From positions 620,001 through 684,000 of the forward strand of contig JBAJFE010000045.1 in assembly GCA_037903355.1 (NCBI GenBank): a stretch of DNA of 64,000 nt, read 5' to 3'. Each line of letters opens with the position of its first letter. The stretch's first letter is position 1. This stretch comes from Trichuris trichiura. Lineage: Eukaryota; Nematoda; Enoplea; Trichinellida; Trichuridae. The translations under genes were made by a program, and so were the position numbers. Shown here piece after piece: positions 34,401 through 46,090 of this stretch. The notes under the pieces were generated by a model, which saw only the letters and a list, made by a program, of their open reading frames with translations, was not told where the DNA came from and ran no database searches.

Positions 34401-37400
34401 ATATTCCAGAAAGATTCAATATTTTGAGCCGAAAAACATAACATCGCTGCTATTACCTTCCTGGCTGTTTTCAGGTTGAAAAAGCTTTTGCGCTAGGTGA
34501 CCACTTACGGTAATTTTTAAATAAACTTTCTATCACGCATTGCTTACTTCCCAGTTCTTTGTAGTCGTTCTTCATGGTCTTGCACTGCCGAAAGCACCAA
34601 GTCAACCGGTTTCCCAATTGAGCGTGGCACCGGCTAAAATGTGCAGTTTTTCGCATCACATTTTTGGGTGAATATTGTTACTGGCAAAAGGCCTTCATGC
34701 GGCTCCAGCCGACAGTTCAACGATAGTCGTCCTGCCGGTACAACGACGCACTGACTAAGGAACTCGTCTATTCCTTGGCAAAGCTCATTTCCATCTCTTG
34801 CTTTGTAACAGACTTTCGAGAATACCTGAAAGTACTGGTGGCAATGGTGGTTTCACTATTCCCGGTGAATTATGCTATTTTAGGGGAAGCTGCGAGTTTC
34901 TTGGCTCTTTTTTGATAAGAAGAAAATTAATCTTATTAGTAAAGCTCCGAGCAGTCACTTTTCGATGTGAAATTGATATGTCGATTAGTAGTTGTGCATA
35001 TACTTAGGCAGGCTTTAGTTTAGTTGCTTACCTCGTCAATAAAAAGCGTACCCATGCATCGAGCGATAGCCTCAGCTTCTTTTTCAACATGCTCCTTTGG
35101 AACCAGCAAGACGAACAGAAAGCGAAGAGGGATGGGAATCTATGAATGGTGAAGTTTAAAAATGTGCTTTACTTACTTACGTAAAATCTGCTGCAGAGTT
35201 GACTATCAAAATGAAAGATGTTTGACGTAACTCATCGATTGGAGAATTCCATAAATTATATATAGTCATACTTGTCTTCTCACTAATTAAGAAACGTATT
35301 TTCAAACTTTAACCCGCTAAGTACCTAATGTGGTTGGGTCATTTCATGTTCTAGCCATGAAAAGTCTTACTTCAAACAGATTTTTCATCATAGTCGCATT
35401 TCTTAGCCTGACAAATTGCGTAAACGGTATAGAGATGTTGTCAGGCCGTCCAATGAATACGCAAGCTCCTTCGGTGTCTTTGGCAACTTTTCTTAGCAGG
35501 TTTATCTGAGGAGACCGGATGGACGGCAGTTTTGTCTCAGATTTGTACATTGCGAGATTCTCTTCGTGAATCGGCTCGTTTGTGTTGTAGAACGATTCGT
35601 TGATGGTTAGCGATCCTATACGGTCTGTTAATGACGTCACCAATTTTTGTCAACTATTTTGCCTTGCCTTCCCTGCCGCAGCCGTATTTGCTTCCGACTA
35701 GCTGGTATTTTGGTGCCATCAATATGTCTTTGCAAGCTTTCATTTCGGCACGAGACAAACTGGCCATCTTACTCCAATTTTCCACGATCTTTTCTGAAAT
35801 ATTCAAACAGACTCTTTCATTCTACGGCTGCGTAAAGCAGTACAAGCTGCAACACTATATTTCACGAATTCCATCAAGTAGAGCTTTATGGAATTATTTT
35901 ACGTGCACCTGAAATAGGTTACTTTTCAAAATGTATTAACAAACATTTGCGTTTTAAGGAACTTTGTTTACTATTTTTCCTGAGCCACATTTTTGATATC
36001 TCAACCTTTCGTTGCTTTTTTATTTCGCAATTTTGACTTAAACCTGAAGGAAGCAGCACGCAGTCTCATTTGAGAAGCATATTTGCCCATTTCACGATTG
36101 GCCTTTGCGTAAACCCGATGCCTGGCTGTAGAACACTGTTAGTCCATAGTAATTTACCTTAACGTGGAATCGATCATGTTAAAGAAGAAAAATTGTTAAT
36201 ATTTCGTATTGGTTTAGCTGCGCAGAAAGAAAGCTTATCGTTGGTGCAACTTCGCACTAAAGGTGCTATTTTTTGTTAAAGAATTGATTGCTCGATTTCG
36301 AGTTACATTATTTGACACAGTTTTTTCATTTAGAAAGCAATGGAAATAATGATAACAGACTATTTTTAAGCTGGAAAAAACGCAAATAATGGGCGTTACC
36401 TTACATCAGCTAATTATAATATAATCGCCGTAGTATAAAGCGGGGGTATTCACTGCTCCCCAAAGGAGATTAACAACTCCTAATGGTACCACAGGCAATA
36501 ATTGGCAGCCCTACTGGTCGAATCGGTTCCAGCATTTCTTTTATGAAGTAACCTAGTGATTAAGCCAACATGTTGGTACCACAAGGATGCGGTCTTAACA
36601 CTGTAACAACTTCCTTGTAAAGATTTCAAAACAGCAATATTCACAATGCATATTCATGATATAATAGAATTTCACGGGTGAATCCAGAATAGCGGCAGGA
36701 GCTTAGTATAACCATGTAATGGACACAGGAATATAAGTTTCTAGCGCCTCAGCTAATCTATGAGACGTTCGAATGCTGTCCCATTTTGTAAAGCAGAATA
36801 GCAATGGCAATTGCCTCGATTAATTTTTAGAAAATGTGACAAAAGAAAAATTACTTTACCTGCTAGAACACTGAATTTGTCCACGTTGACGTCAAGCATA
36901 AGCTCTGCTCCCGAACGAATGCTGTTCCTCAACTGCAGCAAGCATTGCAACGTAAGCAATGTTATATGCGGTTTCGACCATCGGTTGCTTTCAGTTTCGA
37001 CCGTTTCTTCATATTTGATCCATCTTGAAACTTCCCGCCAGCACACTGCGCTGAACCTATTTTCGCTACGAATGTCGAAAAGTTTTAACATTTCGCAAAA
37101 TAACGGATGATACGCTCGCTCAGTGATCTCGCCTTCCTCGTCTTCAATAATGCTGCACAACCTGTGCACAGGACCTAAACAAAATAAACCTCTCGTTTCG
37201 CCTCCTGTCAATGTTACAACATAGCATAAAAGATTGCAAAAGGTCGTGAAAGTACTGCTGGACTTATGGAAAGAAACATTTGACGTAAAAATGGCGTACA
37301 ACATAAATGTATTAAAGCTGTTGAGAAAAGCAACGTTAATGTGCTTTGTATAGTTAGCAAATTTTTCATCATGAAGCACCATTTGAAAGCTGTTGCTCTG

Positions 37401-38197
37401 TCGTTACACGATTTTTTAGAAATTGTTCTCTTACTTAAAATTTGCAACAAGTAGTTATCAATGTCTTGGACAAACATCATTTGCAAAGCACGTGAAAGCA
37501 AAGTGCGAACATCTTCACATTTTACTATGGCTAAACTGGAATCATTTTGTTTAAGGCTGAAGTTGCTCCGAAAAATGAATTTAAAAGTTGATATGTTCCT
37601 TGAGGTTGGGAAGAGTAGGGAACGTTGATGCTTCTAAAAGGTAGTCGAAAAACTGATGCAACGATTCCTGCAGCAGCTGTCACTTGCAAATAGAGATTCA
37701 AATTCGAATAACATGCGAAAACGCAACTACCTCCTGAGTGCGAACATTGTTACTCATTGTTAAAGTGCCAATTGCTCAGTCAAAATGTGTATTATACATT
37801 TTCTTTGCACATTTACTTAATTTGCAATTTGAAATGAAGAACAAAAGCTTGTGAACACTATGGATTTAACGAAAACTGTTGCGCAGTTTTTAATAAGCCA
37901 TTTTAAGATAAACAGAAATGGAATACGGAGTTGTACTAACCATTTTCTCCCAAACCGATATTCACTTTTTGTGCGAATATCAATGGATCGATTAGAAAGT
38001 CACCTAAAAAAAAGTTCATTAAAAAAGCAACAAAAATTGCGCTGCTTACTTCTTCCTTCGATGACTGAGTCTTTCCGCGTCGGGCCCGATACACCCAGCG
38101 TATTCGAAATTTTCCTTACAATACGATTCATCGCTTTTGACTTCAACAGACGAAGTTTTCACACTGCATAGAACGTCGTAGTGAATATGGAAACTTT
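31426..38197 (-). CDS. SLC4 bicarbonate transporter, Na+-coupled type, about 19 exons
   Basis: Minus-strand exons from the 5' end: 38050-38197 (tentative), 36860-37174, about 35660-35793, 35371 to about 35640, 35032-35139, 34682-34825, 34548-34633, 33955-34138, 33438-33571, 33173-33395, 33002-33095, 32800-32948, 32633-32746, 32358-32516, 32128-32306, 32007-32079, 31894-31962, 31674-31850, 31426-31623. The cytoplasmic domain shows NRWSKPHI, PFTQFVRL, LRFLFVLLVP and CQGIDEFL. The membrane domain shows ITFGG, YALFSGQPL, TGPCLVFE, RFTEEAFATLI, EQRVTAL and MPVLLGVFLYMG, then FTSRELQVLDD. Four cysteines in the large extracellular loop (CEC, EEC, QCNY) favour the Na+-coupled bicarbonate group over anion exchangers. 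It moves bicarbonate across the plasma membrane for pH control. All phases agree from 35139 to the stop. Two uncertain points: the join near 35650, and exon 33438-33571, which lacks an AG acceptor. Confidence 0.9.
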
Positions 38198-38844
38198 CTA
38201 AAGAAATAAATATTGGAAAGGTGTGGGAAGGCCATCAGTTTTAAACTTTTAGTAGTGTCACGTAAGGCCAAACTGTTTTTTGGTCAAACACGTTAGAATA
38301 AGTGGATCAGTTTTACTGAGTGCTCCTGATTCCGCAAACATTGTTTTTTGGTCAGCTGCATTCAGAAAGTTTTGTAACTTTTAGCACTTAACAGTAGATA
38401 TCAATTCAATCTGACGCATTCTGACTATGAGAACTTATGTACCCATAACCAAACATCCTATAGTTATCTAGGTTGTTAGTTATGGCAAAATTCCATTTGT
38501 CTATGCTTAAGTAGATATTGGGTAAGTTCTAGGGTTACACGCTTTGCCGCGTATACACGGGAATTTTTGAAGGCTAAAACGTCCTCTATGTAGCGCAAAG
38601 TCAATCATCATTTCAACGTGTTCTATTGTAACATGACGCTAGCTTTCGCCGTTTTAAACTTTGGTATACTTGCCAATGATTTATGTACAAATTTCAGTGA
38701 AACAGTAATTCGTGGTCTTTTTGCTTTGTTAATTCTTCAGTACCATTCAGCCAACAAATATGTTGAGTAAGTGACTTAATGCCATTAAATTAGCATAATA
38801 TTAATTTTTTAAGGGCTCTATTAACGTGAGCAGTTTGAAAAGCT
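38198..38844. other. 5' flank of the SLC4 gene, nothing recognised
   Basis: AT-rich, with no coding signal. A first exon with the SLC4 start codon may lie here or further right but was not found. Confidence 0.35.
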
Positions 38845-38858
38845 ATGCTTAATTTGTT

Positions 38859-39156
38859 CTCATAATGCAAACACTTTATTACGGAGTAATTCCCGTTTAT
38901 TGCGTGTTGGCACCCGAAGTTTCGGGTTAGCCGAGACCCGTCTTCAGCGGTTGTGAATTATGGGTATAAATTGTCCGCGTGATTTGAGTCGAGAAGACTC
39001 AAGTCTATTTAATTACCCATAATTCACAACCGCTGAAGACTGGTATCGGTTGACCTGAAAGCTCCGGGTGCCAACACGCAACAGACGGGAATTACTCCGT
39101 AATAAAGTGCTTGCATTATGAAAACATACGTTCCCGTACGAAGAAACCACATTTTC
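38859..39156. mobile_element. foldback retroposon, second copy, with 14-bp target duplication
   Basis: The outer arms begin CATAATGCAAACACTTTATT and end with its near complement at 39120. Pairing extends inward to the GGGTATAA/TTACCCATAATTC region, leaving a short centre around 38980-39000. Arms are imperfect, so this copy is older than the one at 15282. The same tail (AAGAAACCACATTTTC) follows. ATGCTTAATTTGTT is repeated at 38845-38858 and 39157-39170. Confidence 0.85.
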
Positions 39157-39170
39157 ATGCTTAATTTGTT

Positions 39171-42151
39171 TAATTTATATGACTGAATACGGCATCTTTT
39201 CGCCTATGCCTTGTTATCTCAAGTACAATTTTGCAGCCTTAGGCTAGAAACAGCTGCGCGGGTTCAGCAGTAATTGCTGACCTAAGGGAGTAAGGCTGCA
39301 TGCTGGTTTCGCTATCACCGCCTATGCTTTCTCTGTACTGTTGGCCTCACCAGTGTTTTAATCAGACAATAGTATCTAAGTGAACAAAAGTTATTATGCT
39401 TAAGGGTTTACGCACTTCAGAACTGAGAAATAAGTTTAAATTGAATCAGCTTAATTGATTAATTGTTGCCCAGTGGCAACATACTTTAACTTTCTTCGTA
39501 GAAAAATATGCTAACAACTTAAGCTCGCATTAACTGGCACTTGGCTTTGCGTCACTGAGCTGTTTTTAGTTAGAAAAGCGTTAACAGCACCAATGGTCTA
39601 TGCATAAAGGATAACGACCGTTTATTGAATGTTTTGAAAGCAGGGTTTTCAGGATTAACCTTTCCTCATCATTAGTGCAATATGTCTATTGAAAGTGATG
39701 ATGGAGAAAGATCACCTCTGGCAGCACTGCATTTAAAGATCTCAATAAGCGGTTTTTATCCTGTATAAATACAAAATTCCAAGAAACTGAAAAGGAAAAG
39801 GAACCAAATTTTCATAGATTTTCAATGTGCCTTACAAAATGGTACACATTCGCTTATTGGAAGAAATGCTACCAGACTACGAATAATCTTCTTTTTATTA
39901 TTATAATAATTGCCTCTGATTAAGATTCCACGGACATGTTATTTGAACGGCTAATATTAGAATAGTTTGCCATTCAGAGGAATTGATTTCTTGGTAAACT
40001 TTTAAAATAATAATTAAAGTTCACCCGTAAGAACTAAAGAATTCAAAAATTTCCAGTATAAATCGTTATTATTTTGTTTGCATAATCCAAGCAGTTATTT
40101 TTAACTGACCACTACGATGTGATGAAATATGTACAAGGACGTTCGCTTACTTTCTCCTCGCAACTATATTCATAATAACTATGATTTACTTAGAAGCAAG
40201 AAGTGCTGGATACAGATAGCCACTGAAATCAATCCTGTCGGGTGCCCATCGAAAGTTTACAACATGAAAGTTTTATGAGATCAAACTAAGAACTCTTAAG
40301 TCCGCTGGTGAACAGTTTCCAAGTTCGATCCGAGCGTGCAAATACGGATACGGTTTTACTGTTTTCGTTCGAAACGTACAACTAATCATGTACACAGAGT
40401 AACTTTGGTTTTGTAGATTCACGTTAAGTAGGACAATCTCTTCCAGAAAGTGCTTACCAAAAAAATTATTCATGCAAACAGAATTACCTAGAAAAAAAAC
40501 TTGATCCTTCTTCGTCCAGATCGTTTTGTTAATATTTTGTTTATTCATCATGCTGATTCGTAAAGTATACTACAACAAGGTATCCATGCTGTTTCCTGTT
40601 TTATATAGTTATCGGAATTACCATAATTTTTTAACTGGAAACTGTCATACGTAGCTGTAAATGAAGCGCCTGTTCCTGTGTGGAAGTGGCACAAAAGTAC
40701 GAAGACATTTTTGGAAATTTAAAAATAAATCTTTCTAGCTTAGTTGAGAAATTGCATGCGTGAGAAGCGAACAGATCTGTTTCCCTGTTGTTCTTCAAAA
40801 GCTCGATGAAATGGCAACGCTTTAACGTCAGGACAGCATTCGTAAACTTTCCTTTGCTGTATTTGTCTTAATCAGTTGAAATAAAGCATTAGTATAATAG
40901 TTTGCGTTTATCGCGCTGGTGCTCTTATACTTGCTGTATGGCTGCTTAATAATTCAAATAAATGTTTGATGTGTGCTTTCAACGCATGAGATAGTGCATT
41001 TTTAATAATATTGCTAACGGGGAGTTCATGGCTGCAAGTGTAGTTATAATAACGATCGTGCTCACGCTCACCTTTTTCCTGCCTGTAGTGCAAAGCGTGC
41101 TTAAAGTATGTCGAGGTCAAAATCTATGCAGATAGAAACCCCAACAGGCCAAAGCCCTGATAAATAGAATCGAAGTGCGTGTGGATCAAATCCCTGTGAA
41201 CTTCCGTAAACACAGAGCAAAGTACAAGCCTAATACTTAATAGCTAAAAGGTGAGTATAAAATTATTTTGTGAGCATGAGCTAGTGGTAGGGACAGAAGG
41301 GCAGCTCAAGATTCTGACACTCAGCACTTTGACCAGGTACCGCTCAAAATGTCCCCGTACGTTGTGACATGCCATGGCACGAATTCAGCCATTTCCTGAG
41401 CAATGTAAGCTAGTATTTCCCAAAGTAGAAATTGAAGCATAGACTAACATCAATGCTACTAATAAGTAGCAGCTTGCCAACAATGTAAAGGTAGTTTACT
41501 TTTCCATTTTGATTAAATGTAGAAATGTTCACTTACGGATTCACCTCAAATGGATATCGGACAACGTGGGATGAGAAATATTGTATGAGATTGTTTTGGT
41601 GGCAGTTTGAACTGGACTACGGGTGAGCTCACCTAGCTATCTGGAATTGCATTCCAAGATAAAAGTATAATGCAAACAAGAATGCAGCGCTTAGCAACCT
41701 TTTGCGCCTGAGCAAATTTGTAAACGTTCCACCATGAGTTATTATCAGTAAAACGTGTCGAGAGCACAGTGGCATAATCAATCTTCCTTACATTTGCTCG
41801 TTACCTTTGTGCCCCTCTTTCTCTGCCTGATAAAAACATATAGAATAAAAGCATAAAAACTTTGAGCCAAATGATGCCCAAAAAGCGCATGTACTCTCAT
41901 TATAACTTAATCAACTGCTATCTAAGGATTTGTTTCAGTAATTATTGCAACCGGAACTTGTCTAATGCGGCTATGACTATTTACGCAAATGGTTTCAAAT
42001 TCAAAGCACGTTGGTTACGTTGTATCTGTTTATTCTTACGAAGAATAAATGTCCAACCTAACCAAATCAACTTTAATTTGAAAATCGAGATGGCTGTTCT
42101 TTAGAATAATTTCGAAAAGCACTTTAGGCTACGGAATGATTGCTTACTTAG
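39171..42151. other. intergenic, AT-rich, nothing recognised
   Basis: Only short open frames without domains (such as 40273-40551 and 41862-42104). Confidence 0.4.
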
Positions 42152-42163
42152 TATAGTAGTTCA

Positions 42164-42350
42164 CCACCTCACTGACGACGGAACTAGAGCGTTCCGAAAG
42201 CTTTGAACATTAAAAAGTTGAGTGCATTGACATCTGTACAATTTTTCTTAATAACGGCTCATCCACCCGTTGGTAGAGCAGTTGTTTCGTCTAATTTACA
42301 GATACAAGCACAACAAATAAACGGGAAAAGCCGTAGAAGATCAGACACTA
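42164..42350 (+). mobile_element. tRNA-like SINE with 12-bp target duplication
   Basis: TATAGTAGTTCA is repeated exactly at 42152-42163 and 42351-42362. The body carries GACGGAACTAGAGCGTTCCG, GTTGAGTGCATTGACATC, CTTAATAACGGCTCATCC, the tRNA-like CGTTGGTAGAGCAGTTG and a decayed B-box (TTTCGTCTAATTT where sister copies have CGTTCAATTCC). It ends in ACGGGAAAAGCCGTAGAAGA. Length is 187 bases. Flanking duplication plus internal polymerase III-like boxes are the usual signs of a SINE. Confidence 0.8.
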
Positions 42351-42362
42351 TATAGTAGTTCA

Positions 42363-43035
42363 TGTCGTTTTCTGTCTAAAAGGCTACAAGTAGTTTCCCT
42401 CTCATTTCGATTGCCTTTATTTGGACCGCTCCAATATTGCTCACTTCATTCCAACATATTATGACAAATATCTTTGTCTTGAGCTTCATCTATTTCAAAA
42501 AATTAGTTTACCTTGGCATTATATATTTCTTGAATTGTAATGCGGTTTAGAAAAGTAAGTCTTCACGCTTTTCAGCCTAACTCGAACAAGCATATATCAC
42601 AGATGCAACTTAATTGAATTTCAAAGATTCGGTTAGCCATTTACAGAATAAAGCAAAAAATTACAATACAGTGAAAATACGACTTTATGTAGCGCTTGTG
42701 TACGTTTCCAGAAGAAATAGCGAAGCCAATCGCCCGACATTTATAAAAGCCTTTTTACTTGACAGAGCTTTCAAATCAGCCTACTTTCATCATCATCATT
42801 ACTCATTACTATGCGAGAATGTAAGATTAAACTATCACAAAAAAGTTTCACGTTTTTGTTGCAGGACAGGACGCAGTAATGCATGGGTTACCCACATTGA
42901 TGCTCACATGTATGTATTAGAGGCCATGTTAGGGAAATTGTGCTTTACAGGACTACATCTGCAATCAAGCAATAACATTTTTAAAATGAGATAATATTAG
43001 ATTGCCCGCTTTTTTATTAATTTAAACTGCTCTCT
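42363..43035. other. no gene recognised
   Basis: The plus-strand frame 42614-42994 (126 residues) has no domain or splice support. Confidence 0.35.
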
Positions 43036-43039
43036 AAAT

Positions 43040-43440
43040 CAGGTTGCAGCAGTACTGTTTGTTCAAAATATCTCCTCCGCAATCGATAACCCTCTGCTAG
43101 CGTTCTAGCAACAACTGGATGGCACGGCGATAGAAGCTCTCTGCTTTTGATTTCAAAAAGCGAACTACCTATTTTTAGACACACTCACGAAGGTCTTAAC
43201 GAGCTACCGAGGCAGGTAATGCTGCATCGTCTTGAACAGATGGTTGTCAGAAGGAGCTTTGTAATAAAAGGAGTACGCTGAGGACGGCACTGGTTTTTGA
43301 CACAACTGGAAGACATCGTTGTCATTCATGTGACACGCGGTCGTGCCTCGATCTGTACGACTACAACGTTGCTACTGCTTTGAAGCAAATTTCGACCCCT
43401 TCTCTTGCAAAGCTTCCACTAGATTTGTAACTTAAACGCA
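43040..43440 (-). pseudogene. mariner transposase fragment, C-terminal part
   Basis: The minus strand shows APSDNHLFKTMQHYLP (usual LAPSDYHLFRSMQHFL, the third catalytic block), then FYRRAIQLLLER, a stop, and QRVIDCGGDIL, the normal mariner C-terminus. Several in-frame stops are present. It is a dead copy. Confidence 0.75.
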
Positions 43441-43779
43441 CTAGAGGTTTACAGTAAACGTCTGGCCTGATTTCATTACCTCGAAATACGCTTTGCCTGC
43501 TTTGTCTCATCGTATAGGGCTGACTGTTTTTTTTTCTGCCTTTTATGGATAGCTTTGCTATGGAAGTAGTTCCTTCCCAGGGCTGGTGAAAGTAATTTAA
43601 ATTTGGAGATTAAGGAATCGACAGGAGAAGGCAATGCAGGGAAATCTTGATTATTTGAACTAGCCGATTTCCCAGAAACTGAAAAATGTTGTTTCTGATA
43701 ATCTTCAATTGAAAACCCGGATCTTATCAACACTGCTCACCCCAGAAGTTGCGGCGGAAGCTTCGATAGGTAATACGCG

Positions 43780-45165
43780 ATGAAACTGCGTAATGAGGTA
43801 TGATTAGAGGAACAACGGGAGGGACGTCATAGTGCGGGTAACTGAAAGCATGCCAAGCATTTGGGACGGGCAGCGCAATGCAGCGTCAGTGGCACATGCA
43901 GGAGTTGCGGTTATTTGCCGAGCGGATTACCTGGTGAGGAATTCCGTAGCAGTGCAGGGAATAGTGGTGAGAAGTGTCACGAATGCGGTTACTGTCCCTT
44001 GCGAAACAATGGACGTAAGGGACTGAAACAGCTGCGCATAGATTGCTGGCACGGAATGCACAATGCTGCAGCAGCGGTGCATGCTGTGGTTTGGTCGGTG
44101 ATTCGTCGAAAACATCGAAGGTCAACGGTCTAATGTGCATTGTGCCACGGTAAACTGCGTAGAGGTCATTCTGCGTTATGACTACGCTGACGACAAGCCC
44201 AAATTTGCTAACGACAAGCCAAAGTGGACGTTCACGAAAGAGCCGGCGTAAGGGCATGGTATGGCTGCAGCAGACGGTGCCAGACGAAGAGACGGCGGTG
44301 CAGTTCCTTCGCGGTAAGGCGCTGTTGCACAGTGACAGGCAGTGCCTCTTGTGCGGACAGGCGATGCGTCTGGGGCGAGGCGGTATGCCCTGGCGGTGCC
44401 AAAAACAGTCCTGCCGCAAGGAACTGTCCATACGGAAAGGTACGTGGTTCGACGGTAAGCGCACTAAGTGTAGTAGCCGTCTTCGGGTCTACATTACAAT
44501 GTTTCTGTTACAGTCCCCCGGCACAGGATGAAGTTCCAGAAGGCTGTAGAGCTGATTTACTGTTGGAGCTGAGAGCTAATTAACCTCAGCGAAATTCTGC
44601 GAACAGGAGCTGGATAGTGATACGCGCGTCTTGTTTTGTTCCTGTAGGCAGTGTCTTTATTGCAGGGGTGAACCACACCACCGCAGTGCAGTGGTGTAGG
44701 TACCTGCAGCAAGTTGCAGGAGAAGCACTGGCTGAAGCGCCGGTGCAACTGAGAGAACCACTGATGACGGTCGAGCTAGACGAGTCCCTGTTCTCCCGGA
44801 GCAAGTACAACCGAAGAAGGAAGTACCGATCGCTGTGGGTCTTCGGTGGTGTATGCTAGGAAACCGGTGAATCGTTGATTGTACCCGTGGAGAACCGCTC
44901 GTCTGGCACGCTGCTCCCCGTTTTACGGTCGCACGTAAAGCGTGATTCTGCGGTGATGACGGACGAGTGGCGTGCGTACCGGTGTCTCAGCCGCGAGGAG
45001 TACCACCACTCAGCGAGTTTCGTGGACCGAGGCACGGGCACGCACATCCAGTCCGTGAAATCACTGTGGGCCCAGTTCAAACAAGGCAATAAGCGGCATT
45101 GTGGAACGCATCGAAGCGCGCTCCCATTGCACCTCTCCGAGTTCAATGTTGCGAAGACCTGAAAA
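43780..45165 (+). pseudogene. Merlin (IS1016-like) transposase, copy 1
   Basis: The N-terminal zinc-finger-like block is at 44178-44531 (CLLCGQAMRLGRGGMPWRC, SCRKELSIRKGTWF). After a shift comes KFQKAVELIYCWS, a stop, then ELINLSEILR. The catalytic part 44617-45162 has VELDESLFSRSKYNRRRKYR, SLWVFGG, then a single TAG at 44857, VPVENRSSGTLLP, MTDEWRAYRCLS, and HIQSVKSLWAQFKQ, ending at TGA. This fits the DDE transposase of ISXO2/IS1016 and eukaryotic Merlin. The 5' part (43830-44180) has an internal duplication shared with copy 2. At least two stops and one shift make it inactive. Confidence 0.82.
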
Positions 45166-45180
45166 CCCATTATTTTCCAA

Positions 45181-45549
45181 AATAATTTCTCTTGTTTCTC
45201 TGCTATTCCTTTTTTCTTAAGGATGTTTTTGTTAATACCTTACTTGCTGCAAGCGTTGATTAACCCACTGCTTTACTCAGGCTACATTCTTTTGCCCTGA
45301 TTATTCTTAGTGGCAACCTATTTTTCCAAAAGTACTTGAATTTAAGGAATAAAGCTTCACATGCGTGAATTTTAAAGCAAGACAAAAGATAACAAAAAGC
45401 CCATGATTATAAAAATTTGCCATCGCTGTAACTGCTCTTGTGCAAGCACACCTGCAATAAGCAAGGAATTACCCTACAAATATTTTAATTCATTCTCTTA
45501 ACAAATGAAGAAATACAAATAATATTGTCACTAGTATATACTAATATAA
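45181..45549. other. no gene recognised
   Basis: AT-rich sequence between the Merlin copy and the inverted SINE pair. Confidence 0.4.
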
Positions 45550-45720
45550 CTAATTACTGTTCGATCTTCTACGGCTTTTCCCGTTTATTTGTGCTGGTAT
45601 CTGGAATTGAACGAAACAACTGCTCTACCAACGGATGGATGAGCCGTTATTAAGAAAATTGCACAGATATCAATGCACTCAACTTTTTAATATCAGAGCT
45701 TTCGGAACGCTCCAGTTCCT
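45550..45720 (-). mobile_element. tRNA-like SINE, minus orientation, left arm of an inverted pair
   Basis: The reverse complement reads GGAACTGGAGCGTTCCGAAA, CGTTGGTAGAGCAGTTG, CGTTCAATTCCAGATACCAG (B-box-like) and ACGGGAAAAGCCGTAGAAGA. It differs from 45888-46090 at only a few positions over about 145 compared bases. Confidence 0.8.
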
Positions 45721-45887
45721 TATGTTCGCCATAACCATACTATCAGCCGTGACAAAGGACTAGTGGTTAGCTCGGCTTGGAACCCACTGATTAGTAAAAC
45801 TAAGTGTTGCTCACTGCCGCGCTGACCTCGCCCCAATTCCTATCGTTACACGAGCCTATATAATACCGTTCGGAGAATAACACCACC

Positions 45888-46090
45888 ACCTCAATGACGA
45901 CGGAACTAGAGCGTTCCGAAAGCTCTGATATTAAAAAGTTGAGTGCATTGATATCTGTACAATTTTCTTAATAACGGCTCATCCATCCGTTGGTAGAGCA
46001 GTTGTTTCGTTCAATTCCAGATACCAGCACAAATAAACGGGAAAAGCCGTAGAAGATCAAACAGTATGAAACTCCAACCCGTTACAAAGC
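45888..46090 (+). mobile_element. tRNA-like SINE, plus orientation, right arm of an inverted pair
   Basis: Same body as the copies at 42164 and 45550, with an extra 3' tail (ACTCCAACCCGTTACAAAGC) also seen at 17225-17255. A spacer of about 170 bases separates it from its inverted partner and contains ACTAGTGGTTAGCTCGGC, which also looks tRNA-derived. Confidence 0.8.

Noticed and set aside
36811..37110. Plus-strand ORF over the SLC4 region
   Set aside because: Antisense to the coding exon 36860-37174.
40273..40360. AGTTCGATCC, a tRNA B-box-like sequence
   Set aside because: No A-box or cloverleaf could be drawn around it.
43886..44464. 192-residue minus-strand ORF
   Set aside because: Antisense of the Merlin copy; no domain, and the plus strand has clear transposase homology.
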